The notes beneath the pieces were generated by a model, which was given only the letters and a program-made list of their open reading frames with translations, was not told the DNA's origin and did no database searches. From NCBI GenBank assembly GCA_947624005.1, contig CANQHV010000016.1, positions 1-40,827 of the forward strand: 40,827 bases of DNA. Direction: 5' to 3'. This document shows, piece by piece, positions 1 to 6,916 of the stretch. The translations under genes and the position numbers were made by a program. This DNA is from an uncultured Clostridia bacterium (GTDB taxonomy: Bacteria; Bacillota; Clostridia; Christensenellales; Borkfalkiaceae). Numbering within the stretch: the first letter of the stretch is position 1; the number at the start of each line of letters is the position of its first letter.

Positions 1-75
1 ATCTATTCTAACACAGTTGATTTATATGAACTACTTTTTTACCCTCACCCGTTGCACTTGTTATGATAATTCACC
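1..75. repeat. Left copy of a 75-bp terminal inverted repeat
   Basis: Bases 1-75 are the exact reverse complement of 40753-40827. Identity stops abruptly at base 76 (A-run here, AT-rich DNA inside the other copy). The next thing inward is a GC hairpin on both sides. No coding potential beyond a short shared open frame is seen. It is most simply a dispersed intergenic repeat met at both ends of the assembled piece. Confidence 0.9.
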
Positions 76-117
76 AAAAAAGGGGAGGGCGGCGGGCGCA
101 ATCTGCGCCCGCCGCCC
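74..117 (-). terminator. Intrinsic terminator of the minus-strand membrane protein gene
   Basis: A perfect 14-bp stem (87-100 with 104-117, GGGCGGCGGGCGCA arm) has a three-base loop. On the minus strand it is followed after a C-run by a T-run (complement of the A-run ending at base 80). It lies three bases beyond the stop codon of the gene at 121-672. Confidence 0.8.
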
Positions 118-120
118 CTT

Positions 121-672
121 TTACGTTTTCGTCGTAATGTGCGCCAGAGTTTCTATTATCAGCTTTGCAAGAAGCGTAATGCTGTTTTTGTCTGCGTCCA
201 CACAGTTCCGTTCGAGAATTTCCGCGGCTTTTTTCGCGCCCGTGCCCGTAACGTCGCGCTCTATCGCGGCGGCTATTTCCTTAGCCACGCTTTCAGCGTT
301 TTCGCTCGGGACATAGCCCTCGACAAGCGTTTTAATAACCCCCTCGACGGCGGAAAGCCCGTCCTCCTCGCGCACGAATTGCTCGTATAAAACGTAGAGG
401 AGGGTCGATACCCCTCCGACCGTCAGACCGTGTTCGAGAATACCGACGCCGCTGTGAAACAAAACCGAAATATCGAGGTTTATCAATATCTGGTATACGG
501 CGTAAAACAGCGTTCCGAACGCGAACGGAAGAAAGGTGAGTATCTTTTTCTTTTTGGGATTTTTAAAGGCGACGCGCTTTAAAATCTGCACGGCGGCGCA
601 GGTAAGCGCCGCAAGGAAAGTTATGTCGAACCCGTAAAATGAGAAAGCTTCGGCAATTTCAGTCAAAGTCAA
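121..672 (-). CDS. Small membrane protein of unknown function
   Basis: I do not recognise a family. The 183-residue product has a hydrophobic segment at about residues 12-31, a lysine-rich turn (KNPKKKK) near 38-44, a second segment at about 44-64 and a third, glycine-rich one at about 76-99. A soluble, mostly helical, charged tail follows. The start is a TTG preceded by GGAGG at a seven-base distance; no ATG fits as well. A promoter lies upstream (737-764) and a strong terminator directly downstream, so it is a single-gene unit. The three-segment layout with a charged tail recalls holin-like proteins, but no lysis or phage gene is nearby, so I do not make that call. Confidence 0.6.
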   Translation of the reverse strand: MTLTEIAEAFSFYGFDITFLAALTCAAVQILKRVAFKNPKKKKILTFLPFAFGTLFYAVYQILINLDISVLFHSGVGILEHGLTVGGVSTLLYVLYEQFVREEDGLSAVEGVIKTLVEGYVPSENAESVAKEIAAAIERDVTGTGAKKAAEILERNCVDADKNSITLLAKLIIETLAHITTKT

Positions 673-736
673 AATTCAACCTCCGTTTGCCGCCGCCCGA
701 CGCCCGACGGCGTAAATTTTTTCTCACCCGACGCAT

Positions 737-764
737 ATTTTATAACGCGCGGAAAAAATTTCAA
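737..764 (-). promoter_or_regulatory. Promoter of the minus-strand membrane protein gene
   Basis: Read on the minus strand: TTGAAA at 759-764, a 16-base spacer and TAAAAT at 737-742. It points at the TTG start at 672. Confidence 0.5.
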
Positions 765-821
765 ACGCGGAAAAAGAAAATTTTTCTTAAAAAAAGGCGT
801 GACTTTCCCGAACTCAAAGGT

Positions 822-850
822 TTGCTTTTTTGCGCGGCATATGTTACACT
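822..850 (+). promoter_or_regulatory. trmB promoter
   Basis: TTGCTT at 822-827 and TACACT at 845-850 are 17 bases apart. Transcription would start about seven bases later, just before the GAGGTG ribosome binding site of trmB. Confidence 0.55.
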
Positions 851-867
851 TTTTCCGAGGTGAAATT

Positions 868-1536
868 ATGCGTATGCGCAAAAAAGGCAATCTCGAAAGC
901 CGACTTGTTTCTTGTTCCGACCTTATTACGGTCGCGGATACGACCGAAAAGAATATGCGCCGCGCCGCCGCGATAAAAGAGTATCTCGATATGCGCGCGG
1001 CATTCGGGAACGCGCATAAAGTCTATCTCGAAATAGGTTGCGGCAAGGGCGCGTTCGCGGTGGGTATGGCAAAGCTTTTCCCCGAAAGAAATTTTCTTGC
1101 GGTCGAAAAAATTTCGAACGTGCTTATCGCGGCGGCGGAAAAGGCGAAAGAAGAAAATTTAAAAAACCTGCATTTTCTGAACTGCGCCGCCGAAGTACTG
1201 CCAAAATACGTAAAAGACGGCGAAATTGCGGGAATATATCTCAACTTTTCCAATCCTCTGCCCAAAGAGGGCTATAAAAAACAGCGACTTACGCACCCGC
1301 GGTTTTTAAATATGTACCGCGCTTTGCTTTCGCCCGACGGCGTAGTCGAACAGAAAACCGACGATAAAGATTTTTATCTGTTTTCGCTTGAAAGCTATAA
1401 AGAGGCGAGCTATACCGTTTTAGACCGCCGCGAGGACCTTGCGGCGGACCCGCTCGACGTTGACGTCGAAACCGAACACGAGGCGCGCTTCAAAGCCGCG
1501 GGCAAAAAAATATTTTATATAAAGGCGAAACCGTGA
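868..1536 (+). CDS. trmB: tRNA (guanine-N7)-methyltransferase TrmB
   Basis: TrmB uses S-adenosylmethionine to make 7-methylguanosine at position 46 of the tRNA variable loop. The 222-residue product carries the SAM-binding loop EIGCGKG near residue 57. The family signature block appears as NFSNPLPKEGYKKQRLTH, where the usual form is close to NFSDPWPKKRHxKRRLT. The Asp-to-Asn and Trp-to-Leu changes are noteworthy, but the rest of the block and the C-terminal TEHE (the family TEYE position) are kept. The ATG at 868 follows GAGGTG at normal spacing; the open frame extends further upstream, but that part overlaps the promoter. The stop overlaps the next gene by four bases (GTGA), so the two are translationally coupled. 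Confidence 0.9.
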   Translation: MRMRKKGNLESRLVSCSDLITVADTTEKNMRRAAAIKEYLDMRAAFGNAHKVYLEIGCGKGAFAVGMAKLFPERNFLAVEKISNVLIAAAEKAKEENLKNLHFLNCAAEVLPKYVKDGEIAGIYLNFSNPLPKEGYKKQRLTHPRFLNMYRALLSPDGVVEQKTDDKDFYLFSLESYKEASYTVLDRREDLAADPLDVDVETEHEARFKAAGKKIFYIKAKP

Positions 1537-2333
1537 TTGCTCTTTGGATATCTTTGGGGGTTCTCGGCGCGGCGGGGCTTATCGCCGCCGTCTGTCTGTT
1601 TTCGAACAACGCCCTGCAAGTGACCGAATACGAACGCGTATTCGCGGTCGGAAAGACCGTTAAAATAGTCCATCTTTCCGATTTGCACGCGAAAACTTTC
1701 GGAAAGGATAACGCGCGGCTTGTAAAAAAGGTCGCGCGCCTTTGCCCGCAGGTCATAGTGTTTACGGGCGACATCGTGCATAAATGCGCGGAAAAGCAGT
1801 TTTGCGTAGCCGAAAAAACGGTTGCCGCGCTGTCGCGCGTCGCGCCCGTCTTATTTGTTTCGGGCAACCACGAAATGCGGAACAAGGGCTACCGCGAGCT
1901 TAAAAAACGCCTCGTAGCGGCGGGAGCCACCGTACTCGACGACGAGGCGGCGGAAAAGGCGGGCGTCAAATTCACGGGGATAAACTGCGCGCACATAAAA
2001 AACGATACGCTGTTTTCGCTTCCGTCGGGGGCGGACAGGGCGTTGCTTGCGCACTATCCGCACTACTTTCAAAAGTACGCGTCCGCGGGATTCGGGCTTG
2101 TGCTTTGCGGTCACGCGCACGGCGGGCAGTGGAGAATACCTTTTTCGAAAAGAGGAATATATGCGCCCGGGCAGGGATTTTTCCCGAAGTATTGCTGCGG
2201 CGAATACAGGCTCGGCGACAGCGTTATGATAGTGTCGCGGGGGCTTGGAAATTCCGAATTTCCCCTGCGCCTTTTCAACCGTCCCGAGATAGTCGCGATA
2301 ACCTTAAAACCCGAAACCGACAATATATCTTAA
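1533..2333 (+). CDS. Membrane-anchored metallophosphoesterase (YkuE/YaeI type)
   Basis: A calcineurin-like phosphoesterase of 266 residues. An N-terminal hydrophobic anchor (about residues 2-28) is followed by the dimetal motifs in order: HLSDLHA (about 49-55), FTGDIV (about 78-83), GNHE (about 111-114) and GHAHGGQ (about 193-199). The C-terminal GLGNSEFPLRLFNRPEI is typical of the YkuE/YaeI/LpxG-like subgroup, whose members act on phospholipid or cell-wall-linked phosphates at the membrane. The substrate here cannot be told from sequence. The GTG start overlaps the trmB stop (GTGA). It ends at a pair of hairpins shared with the convergent gene. Confidence 0.85.
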   Translation: MIALWISLGVLGAAGLIAAVCLFSNNALQVTEYERVFAVGKTVKIVHLSDLHAKTFGKDNARLVKKVARLCPQVIVFTGDIVHKCAEKQFCVAEKTVAALSRVAPVLFVSGNHEMRNKGYRELKKRLVAAGATVLDDEAAEKAGVKFTGINCAHIKNDTLFSLPSGADRALLAHYPHYFQKYASAGFGLVLCGHAHGGQWRIPFSKRGIYAPGQGFFPKYCCGEYRLGDSVMIVSRGLGNSEFPLRLFNRPEIVAITLKPETDNIS

Positions 2334-2341
2334 CAAAAAAG

Positions 2342-2397
2342 CCGCGCGTAAGCGGCGCGGAACAAAAAAAGCGGCGGCGCATTTTATGCGCCGCCGC
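2342..2397. terminator. Tandem terminators between convergent genes
   Basis: Two hairpins lie between the convergent genes. The first (2342-2360) has a six-base stem. The second has a perfect 11-bp stem (2371-2381 with 2387-2397) and a TTTTA loop. On the minus strand the second is followed by seven T (complement of 2364-2370), so it terminates the carbamoyltransferase gene strongly. The plus-strand U-run is weaker. Confidence 0.75.
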
Positions 2398-2411
2398 AAT
2401 ATTTTAAACTA

Positions 2412-3350
2412 TTATTTTATAAGCAAGGCGAGTATTGCCTTTATAGTATGCAGTTTGTTTTCGCCCTGTTCGAGGACAAGCGAATTTTTGCCGTCTATAA
2501 TTTCCTCGGTGACCTCTACGCCGCGGGTGGCGGGGAGGGAGTGCATAAACAGCGCGTTGTGGTTCGCGACCGTCATAAGTCTGCTGTTCACCTGATAGGG
2601 TTTTAAAATTTCGAGTTCGCATTCCGAGATGGAAGAGTGGTATTCGTAGTTGTCGGTATATACGATGTCTGCGTCGCGCGCCGCTTCCACGGGGTTTTCG
2701 GTTACGGTAATATTTCCGAACTGACGCGCGTCGTCCAGAAGTTCTCGCTTTACCGAAAATTCCTTTGGGGTGGCAAGGGCGACCTGCATACCGCACTTCA
2801 CCGCACCCATAGCAAGCGACGACGCGCCCGCGTTGCCCTTGCCGACGTAGGCGATTTTCAGACCTTCGAGCCTGCCCGTCTTTTCCCAGATTGTAAAAAG
2901 GTCGCACAGGGTCTGCATCGGTATATTGTCGTTGTTGAACGAATTAATAATGGGGATTTGCGAGGCGGCGCAGAACATATCTATGTTTTTCGTGCCTATT
3001 CCGCGGGTGACAATCGCGCCCACGCCGTAGCGCGAGATGACGTTTACTATATCGGTAATGTTTTCGCCCGCGCGCATATCCGCCGCGCTGTAAGGTAAGT
3101 TCACGCACACGCCGCCGAGCTGTCTTATACCTATTTCGAGCGCGGAGCGGGTCCTCAGCGACGTGTCGCCGAAAAGCAGCGCGACCGTAACGCCCTGCAA
3201 AATCCTCGTGTCCTCGTGCGCGATGAACTTCGCTTTCATAGCCTTGGTGGCGTAAAGTATTTCGAAAATTTCTTCCGTCGTGTAGTCGGCAAGCTTTATA
3301 AGGTGCTTGTGCTTTACGTTGTACGACGGGGTGTATTTGTTAATATCCAT
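2412..3350 (-). CDS. Ornithine-type carbamoyltransferase with altered substrate motifs
   Basis: The fold belongs to the aspartate/ornithine carbamoyltransferase family (312 residues, normal length). The carbamoyl-phosphate loop reads SLRTR instead of STRTR, a form also known in acetylornithine and succinylornithine carbamoyltransferases. The other family positions are recognisable but changed: NIPMQTLCDLFTIWE replaces HPxQALADLxTI, GKGNAGASS replaces GDGNNVxxS, no SMG loop is visible after DIVYTDNY, and HSLPATRG replaces HCLPAHRG. The ornithine-binding Asn and Cys positions are therefore lost. A carbamoyl transfer role is likely, but the acceptor amine is open. The ATG at 3350 has GAGG upstream; an ATG 15 codons earlier would overlap queH, with which the gene forms an operon. 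Confidence 0.8.
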   Translation of the reverse strand: MDINKYTPSYNVKHKHLIKLADYTTEEIFEILYATKAMKAKFIAHEDTRILQGVTVALLFGDTSLRTRSALEIGIRQLGGVCVNLPYSAADMRAGENITDIVNVISRYGVGAIVTRGIGTKNIDMFCAASQIPIINSFNNDNIPMQTLCDLFTIWEKTGRLEGLKIAYVGKGNAGASSLAMGAVKCGMQVALATPKEFSVKRELLDDARQFGNITVTENPVEAARDADIVYTDNYEYHSSISECELEILKPYQVNSRLMTVANHNALFMHSLPATRGVEVTEEIIDGKNSLVLEQGENKLHTIKAILALLIK

Positions 3351-3372
3351 AATTGCCTCGCAGAAAATGATA

Positions 3373-3993
3373 TCACGGATTTGAATTTTTTTCAACCCTT
3401 TCGCGCTCTTTTCGCGAAAATACGCAACCGCAATAGTTCTGGCGGTATAAACCGTACTTTTGCGAAAGTTTTACGCTTTCGAGGTAGCCGTTGCGCTTTT
3501 TGAAGTCGGAATAAAGCCATTTCGCGCCGTTTGCGCTCTGTACGCTTTCGCCTAATTCGTTTATAAGCGCGGAGTTTTTAAGGGGCGAAACCGTAAGGGT
3601 GGTGGCGAAATAATCGAAGCCCCCCTCGTCCGCCGCGCGCGCCGTCTTTTCAAGCCTCAATAAAAAACAGCGTTCGCATCTTGCGCCGCCTTCGGGTTCT
3701 CGCTCGAAGCCCTTTGCCGCGGCGTAGAATTTTTCGGCTTCGCGGTCGCAGTCCAGAACGTCGGCGCACCCCGTTTCGCGCAGAAAGCGTAAAAGTTCGG
3801 CTTTCCTTTTTGCGTATTCCTCTTCTTCGAGGTTGGGGTTGTAAAAAAACGCCGTTACCGAAAAATGCGGAGTAAGCCTTGCAAGGCACGCGGTGGAGCA
3901 GGGCGCGCAGCAGCAGTGCAGTAAAAGTTTTTTGCCGCTTCCCGCCGAAAGAATTTCGTCCCGCATAAGTTTGTCGAAGTTGCGCGCGTTCAT
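3373..3993 (-). CDS. queH: Epoxyqueuosine reductase QueH
   Basis: QueH reduces epoxyqueuosine to queuosine in tRNA, replacing the unrelated cobalamin-dependent QueG. The 206-residue product has the family cysteines: HCCCAPCS near residue 27, CERCF in the middle and YCGCVFS near the C-terminus, which ligate an Fe-S cluster and form a redox disulfide. YNPNLEEEEYAKRK and LTVSPLKNS are also typical of the family. The ATG at 3993 directly precedes MNARNFDKL and sits after AAAGG. Longer upstream starts would add a hydrophobic stretch that overlaps the promoter region. The carbamoyltransferase follows 22 bases downstream. Confidence 0.9.
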   Translation of the reverse strand: MNARNFDKLMRDEILSAGSGKKLLLHCCCAPCSTACLARLTPHFSVTAFFYNPNLEEEEYAKRKAELLRFLRETGCADVLDCDREAEKFYAAAKGFEREPEGGARCERCFLLRLEKTARAADEGGFDYFATTLTVSPLKNSALINELGESVQSANGAKWLYSDFKKRNGYLESVKLSQKYGLYRQNYCGCVFSRKERERVEKNSNP

Positions 3994-4021
3994 ACCTTTA
4001 TTGTAACATAGCCGCGCATAA

Positions 4022-4050
4022 ATTACAATCGATTTGAAAAATTTTGTAAA
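4022..4050 (-). promoter_or_regulatory. queH promoter, with a second overlapping candidate
   Basis: Minus strand: TTTACA (4045-4050), 17 bases, TGTAAT (4022-4027) gives a leader of about 25 bases. A second pair, TTGTAA-17-TACAAT, ends exactly six bases before the ATG and would give a leaderless transcript. Both fit; sequence alone cannot choose. Confidence 0.5.
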
Positions 4051-4067
4051 AACCGCGCTATAAAGTT

Positions 4068-4095
4068 TTGTAAAATGCGATTTTCGTGATATTAT
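4068..4095 (+). promoter_or_regulatory. Promoter of the MalK-like ATPase gene
   Basis: TTGTAA at 4068-4073, a 16-base spacer and TATTAT at 4090-4095 preceded by TG, which makes an extended -10. It lies back to back with the queH promoter. Confidence 0.5.
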
Positions 4096-4124
4096 ATAGA
4101 AGTAAACAAAATCGAGGGAAATAT

Positions 4125-5345
4125 ATGGCAAGTTTGAAATTGTGCGACATAAACAAAGTATACCCGTCGGGAAGCCTTGCGCTGTACGACGTGAATTTCG
4201 AAGCGCGCGACAAGGAATTTCTGGTAATTCTCGGCGGCGAAAAAAGCGGTAAATCCACGCTTTTGCGCGTAATCGCGGGTCTGGAAGAGCCGACGAGCGG
4301 CATAGTTATGATAAACGGCAAAGACGCCGCCGACGTCCCCCCGCGCGACAGGGATATGGCTATGGTGTTCAAGGGCGATTCGCTTTACAAAGCCCTTACC
4401 GTATACGAAAATATCGCGTTCGGGCTTCGCGCCCGCCGCGTGCCCAATTCGGTCGTGGAAGAGCGGGTTAAAGCCGTGTCTAACATTCTCGGTCTTAACG
4501 ACCTTCTGCAAAGAAAGCCCAAAGTCCTTACCGCCGCGGCAAAACAGCGCGTTGCGATAGGCAGGGCGCTCGCCCGCGAACCGTCGGTATACCTTTTCGA
4601 CGAGCCGCTTTCGGGTATGGACGACAAGCTTAAATCCGAAATGCTGAATATAATAGTCAACTTGCAGGCGCGCGTTCAGGGCACCTTTATATACGCCACC
4701 AAAAACCTTTCCGAGGCTATGACGATAGGCACGCGCATTATAGTTATGAAGAGCGGCATAATCCAGCAGATAGATACGCCCGCCAACCTTTACGATTACC
4801 CCGCCAACGCCTACGTCGCCTTTTACATAGGCTCGCCCAGCATAAACTTCATACAAAAGGCGAAGATTGTAAAAGAGGGAGAAAACTTTTTTGCGGTTTT
4901 CGGCGAGGGCGGAAAGTTCGCGCTCACCGAAAAGATTGTAAAGCGGTTCGAAAATATAGAGGAATACGCCGAAAGCGGGAACGGGGTTATACTCGGCGTA
5001 CGCCCCGAGGACATAAAGATATGCGCGGACGGCGAAATAGAGGGCAAAATAGGTAAAACCGAACAAAGCGGCGGCGCCGTTTACGCTGAGTTCGACTTCG
5101 CGGGTCAAAGCCTTATAGTCACCGCTTCCGAGGGCGCCTCGGGCGACGGCAAGGCGGCGTTCGATTTAAATAGGCTTTATGTATTCGATTCCGTTACAAG
5201 GCTTTCGCTTCTCGTCCGCGACGAAGGTTATAAAAATACCGACTATCCCGAAGCGGACGTCGCGCCGATGGCGTTTACAGACGAAAACGCGGTAATCGAA
5301 AATTTCAAACCCAAAAAAGACGACAAACGCAGTAAACTCAGATAA
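4125..5345 (+). CDS. MalK/MsmK-family ABC ATPase-like protein with degenerate motifs
   Basis: The 406-residue product has the layout of a sugar-importer ATPase: a nucleotide-binding domain (about residues 1-235) and a C-terminal MalK-type regulatory OB domain (VILGVRPEDI near 300). Walker A survives as GEKSGKST, and Walker B as VYLFDEPLSGMD. The other catalytic elements are changed. The Q-loop reads MVFKGDSLY where Gln is expected after MVF. The signature LSGGQ is replaced by LTAAAKQ. The H-switch (VTHD) is replaced by YATKN. ATP binding is plausible but normal hydrolysis is doubtful. No permease or binding protein gene is nearby. The ATG follows GAGGGA. Function is not assignable beyond family; a regulatory or scaffold role is one possibility. 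Confidence 0.8.
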   Translation: MASLKLCDINKVYPSGSLALYDVNFEARDKEFLVILGGEKSGKSTLLRVIAGLEEPTSGIVMINGKDAADVPPRDRDMAMVFKGDSLYKALTVYENIAFGLRARRVPNSVVEERVKAVSNILGLNDLLQRKPKVLTAAAKQRVAIGRALAREPSVYLFDEPLSGMDDKLKSEMLNIIVNLQARVQGTFIYATKNLSEAMTIGTRIIVMKSGIIQQIDTPANLYDYPANAYVAFYIGSPSINFIQKAKIVKEGENFFAVFGEGGKFALTEKIVKRFENIEEYAESGNGVILGVRPEDIKICADGEIEGKIGKTEQSGGAVYAEFDFAGQSLIVTASEGASGDGKAAFDLNRLYVFDSVTRLSLLVRDEGYKNTDYPEADVAPMAFTDENAVIENFKPKKDDKRSKLR

Positions 5346-5380
5346 CTTTTTCGGCATACCGTTTAAAAGCGCCGAAAAAG
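5346..5380 (+). other. Inverted repeat after the MalK-like gene
   Basis: CTTTTTCGGC at 5346-5355 pairs with GCCGAAAAAG at 5371-5380 across a 15-base loop. There is no T-run after it, so it is a weak terminator or an mRNA stabiliser at best. Confidence 0.35.
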
Positions 5381-5417
5381 GGGCATATATATCACCATAA
5401 CGCTTTAAGGTGAATGA

Positions 5418-6293
5418 ATGTTGGATATACTTTTAGACGCGCTCATCGATACTTGCAAGGTTTTTCCGTTTCTTTTAATCATCTATATTTTAATAGAACT
5501 GTTAGAGCATAAAACCACTTTTGCGCAGAATCGGAAAGTTTTGCAGGGCAGGCTTGCGCCCCTCGTCGGCTCGGCGACGGGTCTTGTGCCGCAGTGCGGA
5601 TTTTCGGTGATGGCGGCAAAGTTGTACGATAAAAGCTATATACGCACGGGAACGCTGCTTGCCGTATTTTTGGCGACCAGCGACGAGGCGTTTATAATTT
5701 TGCTTTCGAGCGGCGAGGCCGCCGCCGCGCTCGCGCCCCTCGCGGCGATAAAACTCGTAGTTGCGGTGGCGGTAGGGTATATCGCCAATTTTTTGCTGTC
5801 GGGCGAAAAACTCGCTTCCCCCACGGACGAGGATATGCACGCTTACAGCTGCGGGCGCGAACACGAGGGCAGAAAAGAACTCGATTTATATCTGTTTTCG
5901 CCCTTTCTGCACGCCCTTAAAATTTCGCTTTATCTATTGCTTATAAATATAATTTTCGGCTTTATAATAGCCGAAATAGGCGAAGACAAAATCGCGGCTT
6001 CGCTGATAGGCGGACCGTATCTTCAACCCCTTATAACGGCGGCGATAGGGCTTATACCCAACTGCGCCTCGTCAGTTATAATCACGGGCGCGTATATAAA
6101 CGGCGGAATACTTTTCGGAAGCTGCGTCGCGGGTCTGTGCGCAAACGCGGGACTCGGGCTTATAGTGCTTTTCAAAAACACCCAAAAACTCAAACGTAAT
6201 ATCCTTATAGTTCTGTTTCTGTACGTCGTTTCGGTCGCGGTGGGGTTGACTACCAACAGCATTATGTCCCTAGCGGGGTTGATTGGCGGATAA
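5418..6293 (+). CDS. Polytopic membrane transporter, ArsP_2 / putative manganese transporter type
   Basis: A 291-residue integral membrane protein with about eight to ten hydrophobic segments. It has two copies of a pore-like motif, GLVPQCGFS near residue 55 and GLIPNCASS near residue 213, which face each other in an inverted-repeat fold. LYDKSYIRTGTLLAVFLATSDEA is the hallmark of the ArsP_2 family (putative heavy-metal or manganese permeases). A soluble loop with an acidic and His/Cys-containing stretch lies near residues 138-152. The ATG follows AAGGTG. It is separate from the MalK-like gene by 72 bases and might share its transcript. Substrate is inferred from family only. Confidence 0.75.
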   Translation: MLDILLDALIDTCKVFPFLLIIYILIELLEHKTTFAQNRKVLQGRLAPLVGSATGLVPQCGFSVMAAKLYDKSYIRTGTLLAVFLATSDEAFIILLSSGEAAAALAPLAAIKLVVAVAVGYIANFLLSGEKLASPTDEDMHAYSCGREHEGRKELDLYLFSPFLHALKISLYLLLINIIFGFIIAEIGEDKIAASLIGGPYLQPLITAAIGLIPNCASSVIITGAYINGGILFGSCVAGLCANAGLGLIVLFKNTQKLKRNILIVLFLYVVSVAVGLTTNSIMSLAGLIGG

Positions 6294-6309
6294 GCGGCGC
6301 ATCTCTTTG

Positions 6310-6585
6310 TCGCGCTTGCGTTTTTTCTCGGTCGTGTACTTCGTTGTACACTCCCCACGAAAAAGCCGCGCGCTCCTCGACCTGCTTGCTTCTCCGCCAC
6401 TCAAATAAGTAGAACGGCGGCGCAATATCAGAATTGCGCGCTCCTCGGTCGCGTACGTATATAGTACGCTCCCGTCGTCGCTTACGCGTCCTCCTTGTCT
6501 TGCTTGCTTCTCCGCCACTCAAATAAGTAGAATGGCGGCGCAATATCGCGCTTGCGTTTTTTCTCGGTCGTGTACTTCGTTGTAC
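6310..6585. repeat. Local 40-bp direct repeat, two exact copies
   Basis: Bases 6310-6349 recur exactly at 6546-6585. Each copy contains GTGTAC-TTCGTT-GTAC, a small hairpin. A related, diverged copy at about 6446-6474 has GCGTAC-GTATATA-GTACGC. The stem changes in that copy are compensated (GT/AC against GC/GC). Confidence 0.85.
6383..6547. repeat. Local 47-bp direct repeat, two copies with one mismatch
   Basis: Bases 6383-6429 recur at 6501-6547 with a single C/T difference. Together with the 40-bp repeat this fills most of the gap between the transporter gene and helD. Open frames here (minus strand) are Arg/Lys-rich and follow the repeat pattern, so I do not call a gene. The rest of 6586-6867 holds only the terminator and the helD promoter. 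Confidence 0.85.
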
Positions 6586-6638
6586 GCCCGCGCCCGCGCG
6601 TTTTCCGACTTGCATACCCGAACAACTGTACAAAAACG

Positions 6639-6663
6639 GCGGCGCAAACTGCGCCGCTTTTTT
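6639..6663 (+). terminator. Intrinsic terminator downstream of the repeat region
   Basis: Perfect 8-bp stem GCGGCGCA (6639-6646) with 6650-6657, loop AAC, followed by six T. It would end a transcript from the transporter gene after a 345-base untranslated stretch that includes the repeats. Confidence 0.7.
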
Positions 6664-6867
6664 CTTCGTTCGCGTACAATTTACATACCGACCGCCGTCG
6701 TCGGCTTTGCGTTTTTCCGATATAAGGAAAAACGCTTTTTTGCGTGCGGCGGGGCGGTTCCGAAAGAATAGGCGGGCGCAAACTGCGGCGGGAAATACAG
6801 GCGGGGCGTTTCGCCTTTTTGCGCGCAAATTCGCGCGCGCGGTAAAGCCGTATTCCGAAAAGGGGTA

Positions 6868-6896
6868 TTGATTTTTGCGCGGATATGAGTTATACT
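6868..6896 (+). promoter_or_regulatory. helD promoter
   Basis: TTGATT at 6868-6873, 17-base spacer, TATACT at 6891-6896. It rules out the in-frame TTG at 6875 as a start, because that codon lies inside the promoter. Confidence 0.65.
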
Positions 6897-6916
6897 TAAT
6901 TATCGGTAGATTGCTT

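Noticed and set aside
121-672. Phage holin
   Set aside because: Only the membrane topology is suggestive; no endolysin or other phage gene is near.
799-867. Longer start for trmB
   Set aside because: The upstream part covers the -35 and -10 boxes, while the ATG at 868 has a good GAGGTG site.
6262-6828. Minus-strand open frame of 188 codons in the repeat region
   Set aside because: Its Arg-rich product repeats with the DNA repeats and crosses the transporter gene end; no ribosome binding site or family match.
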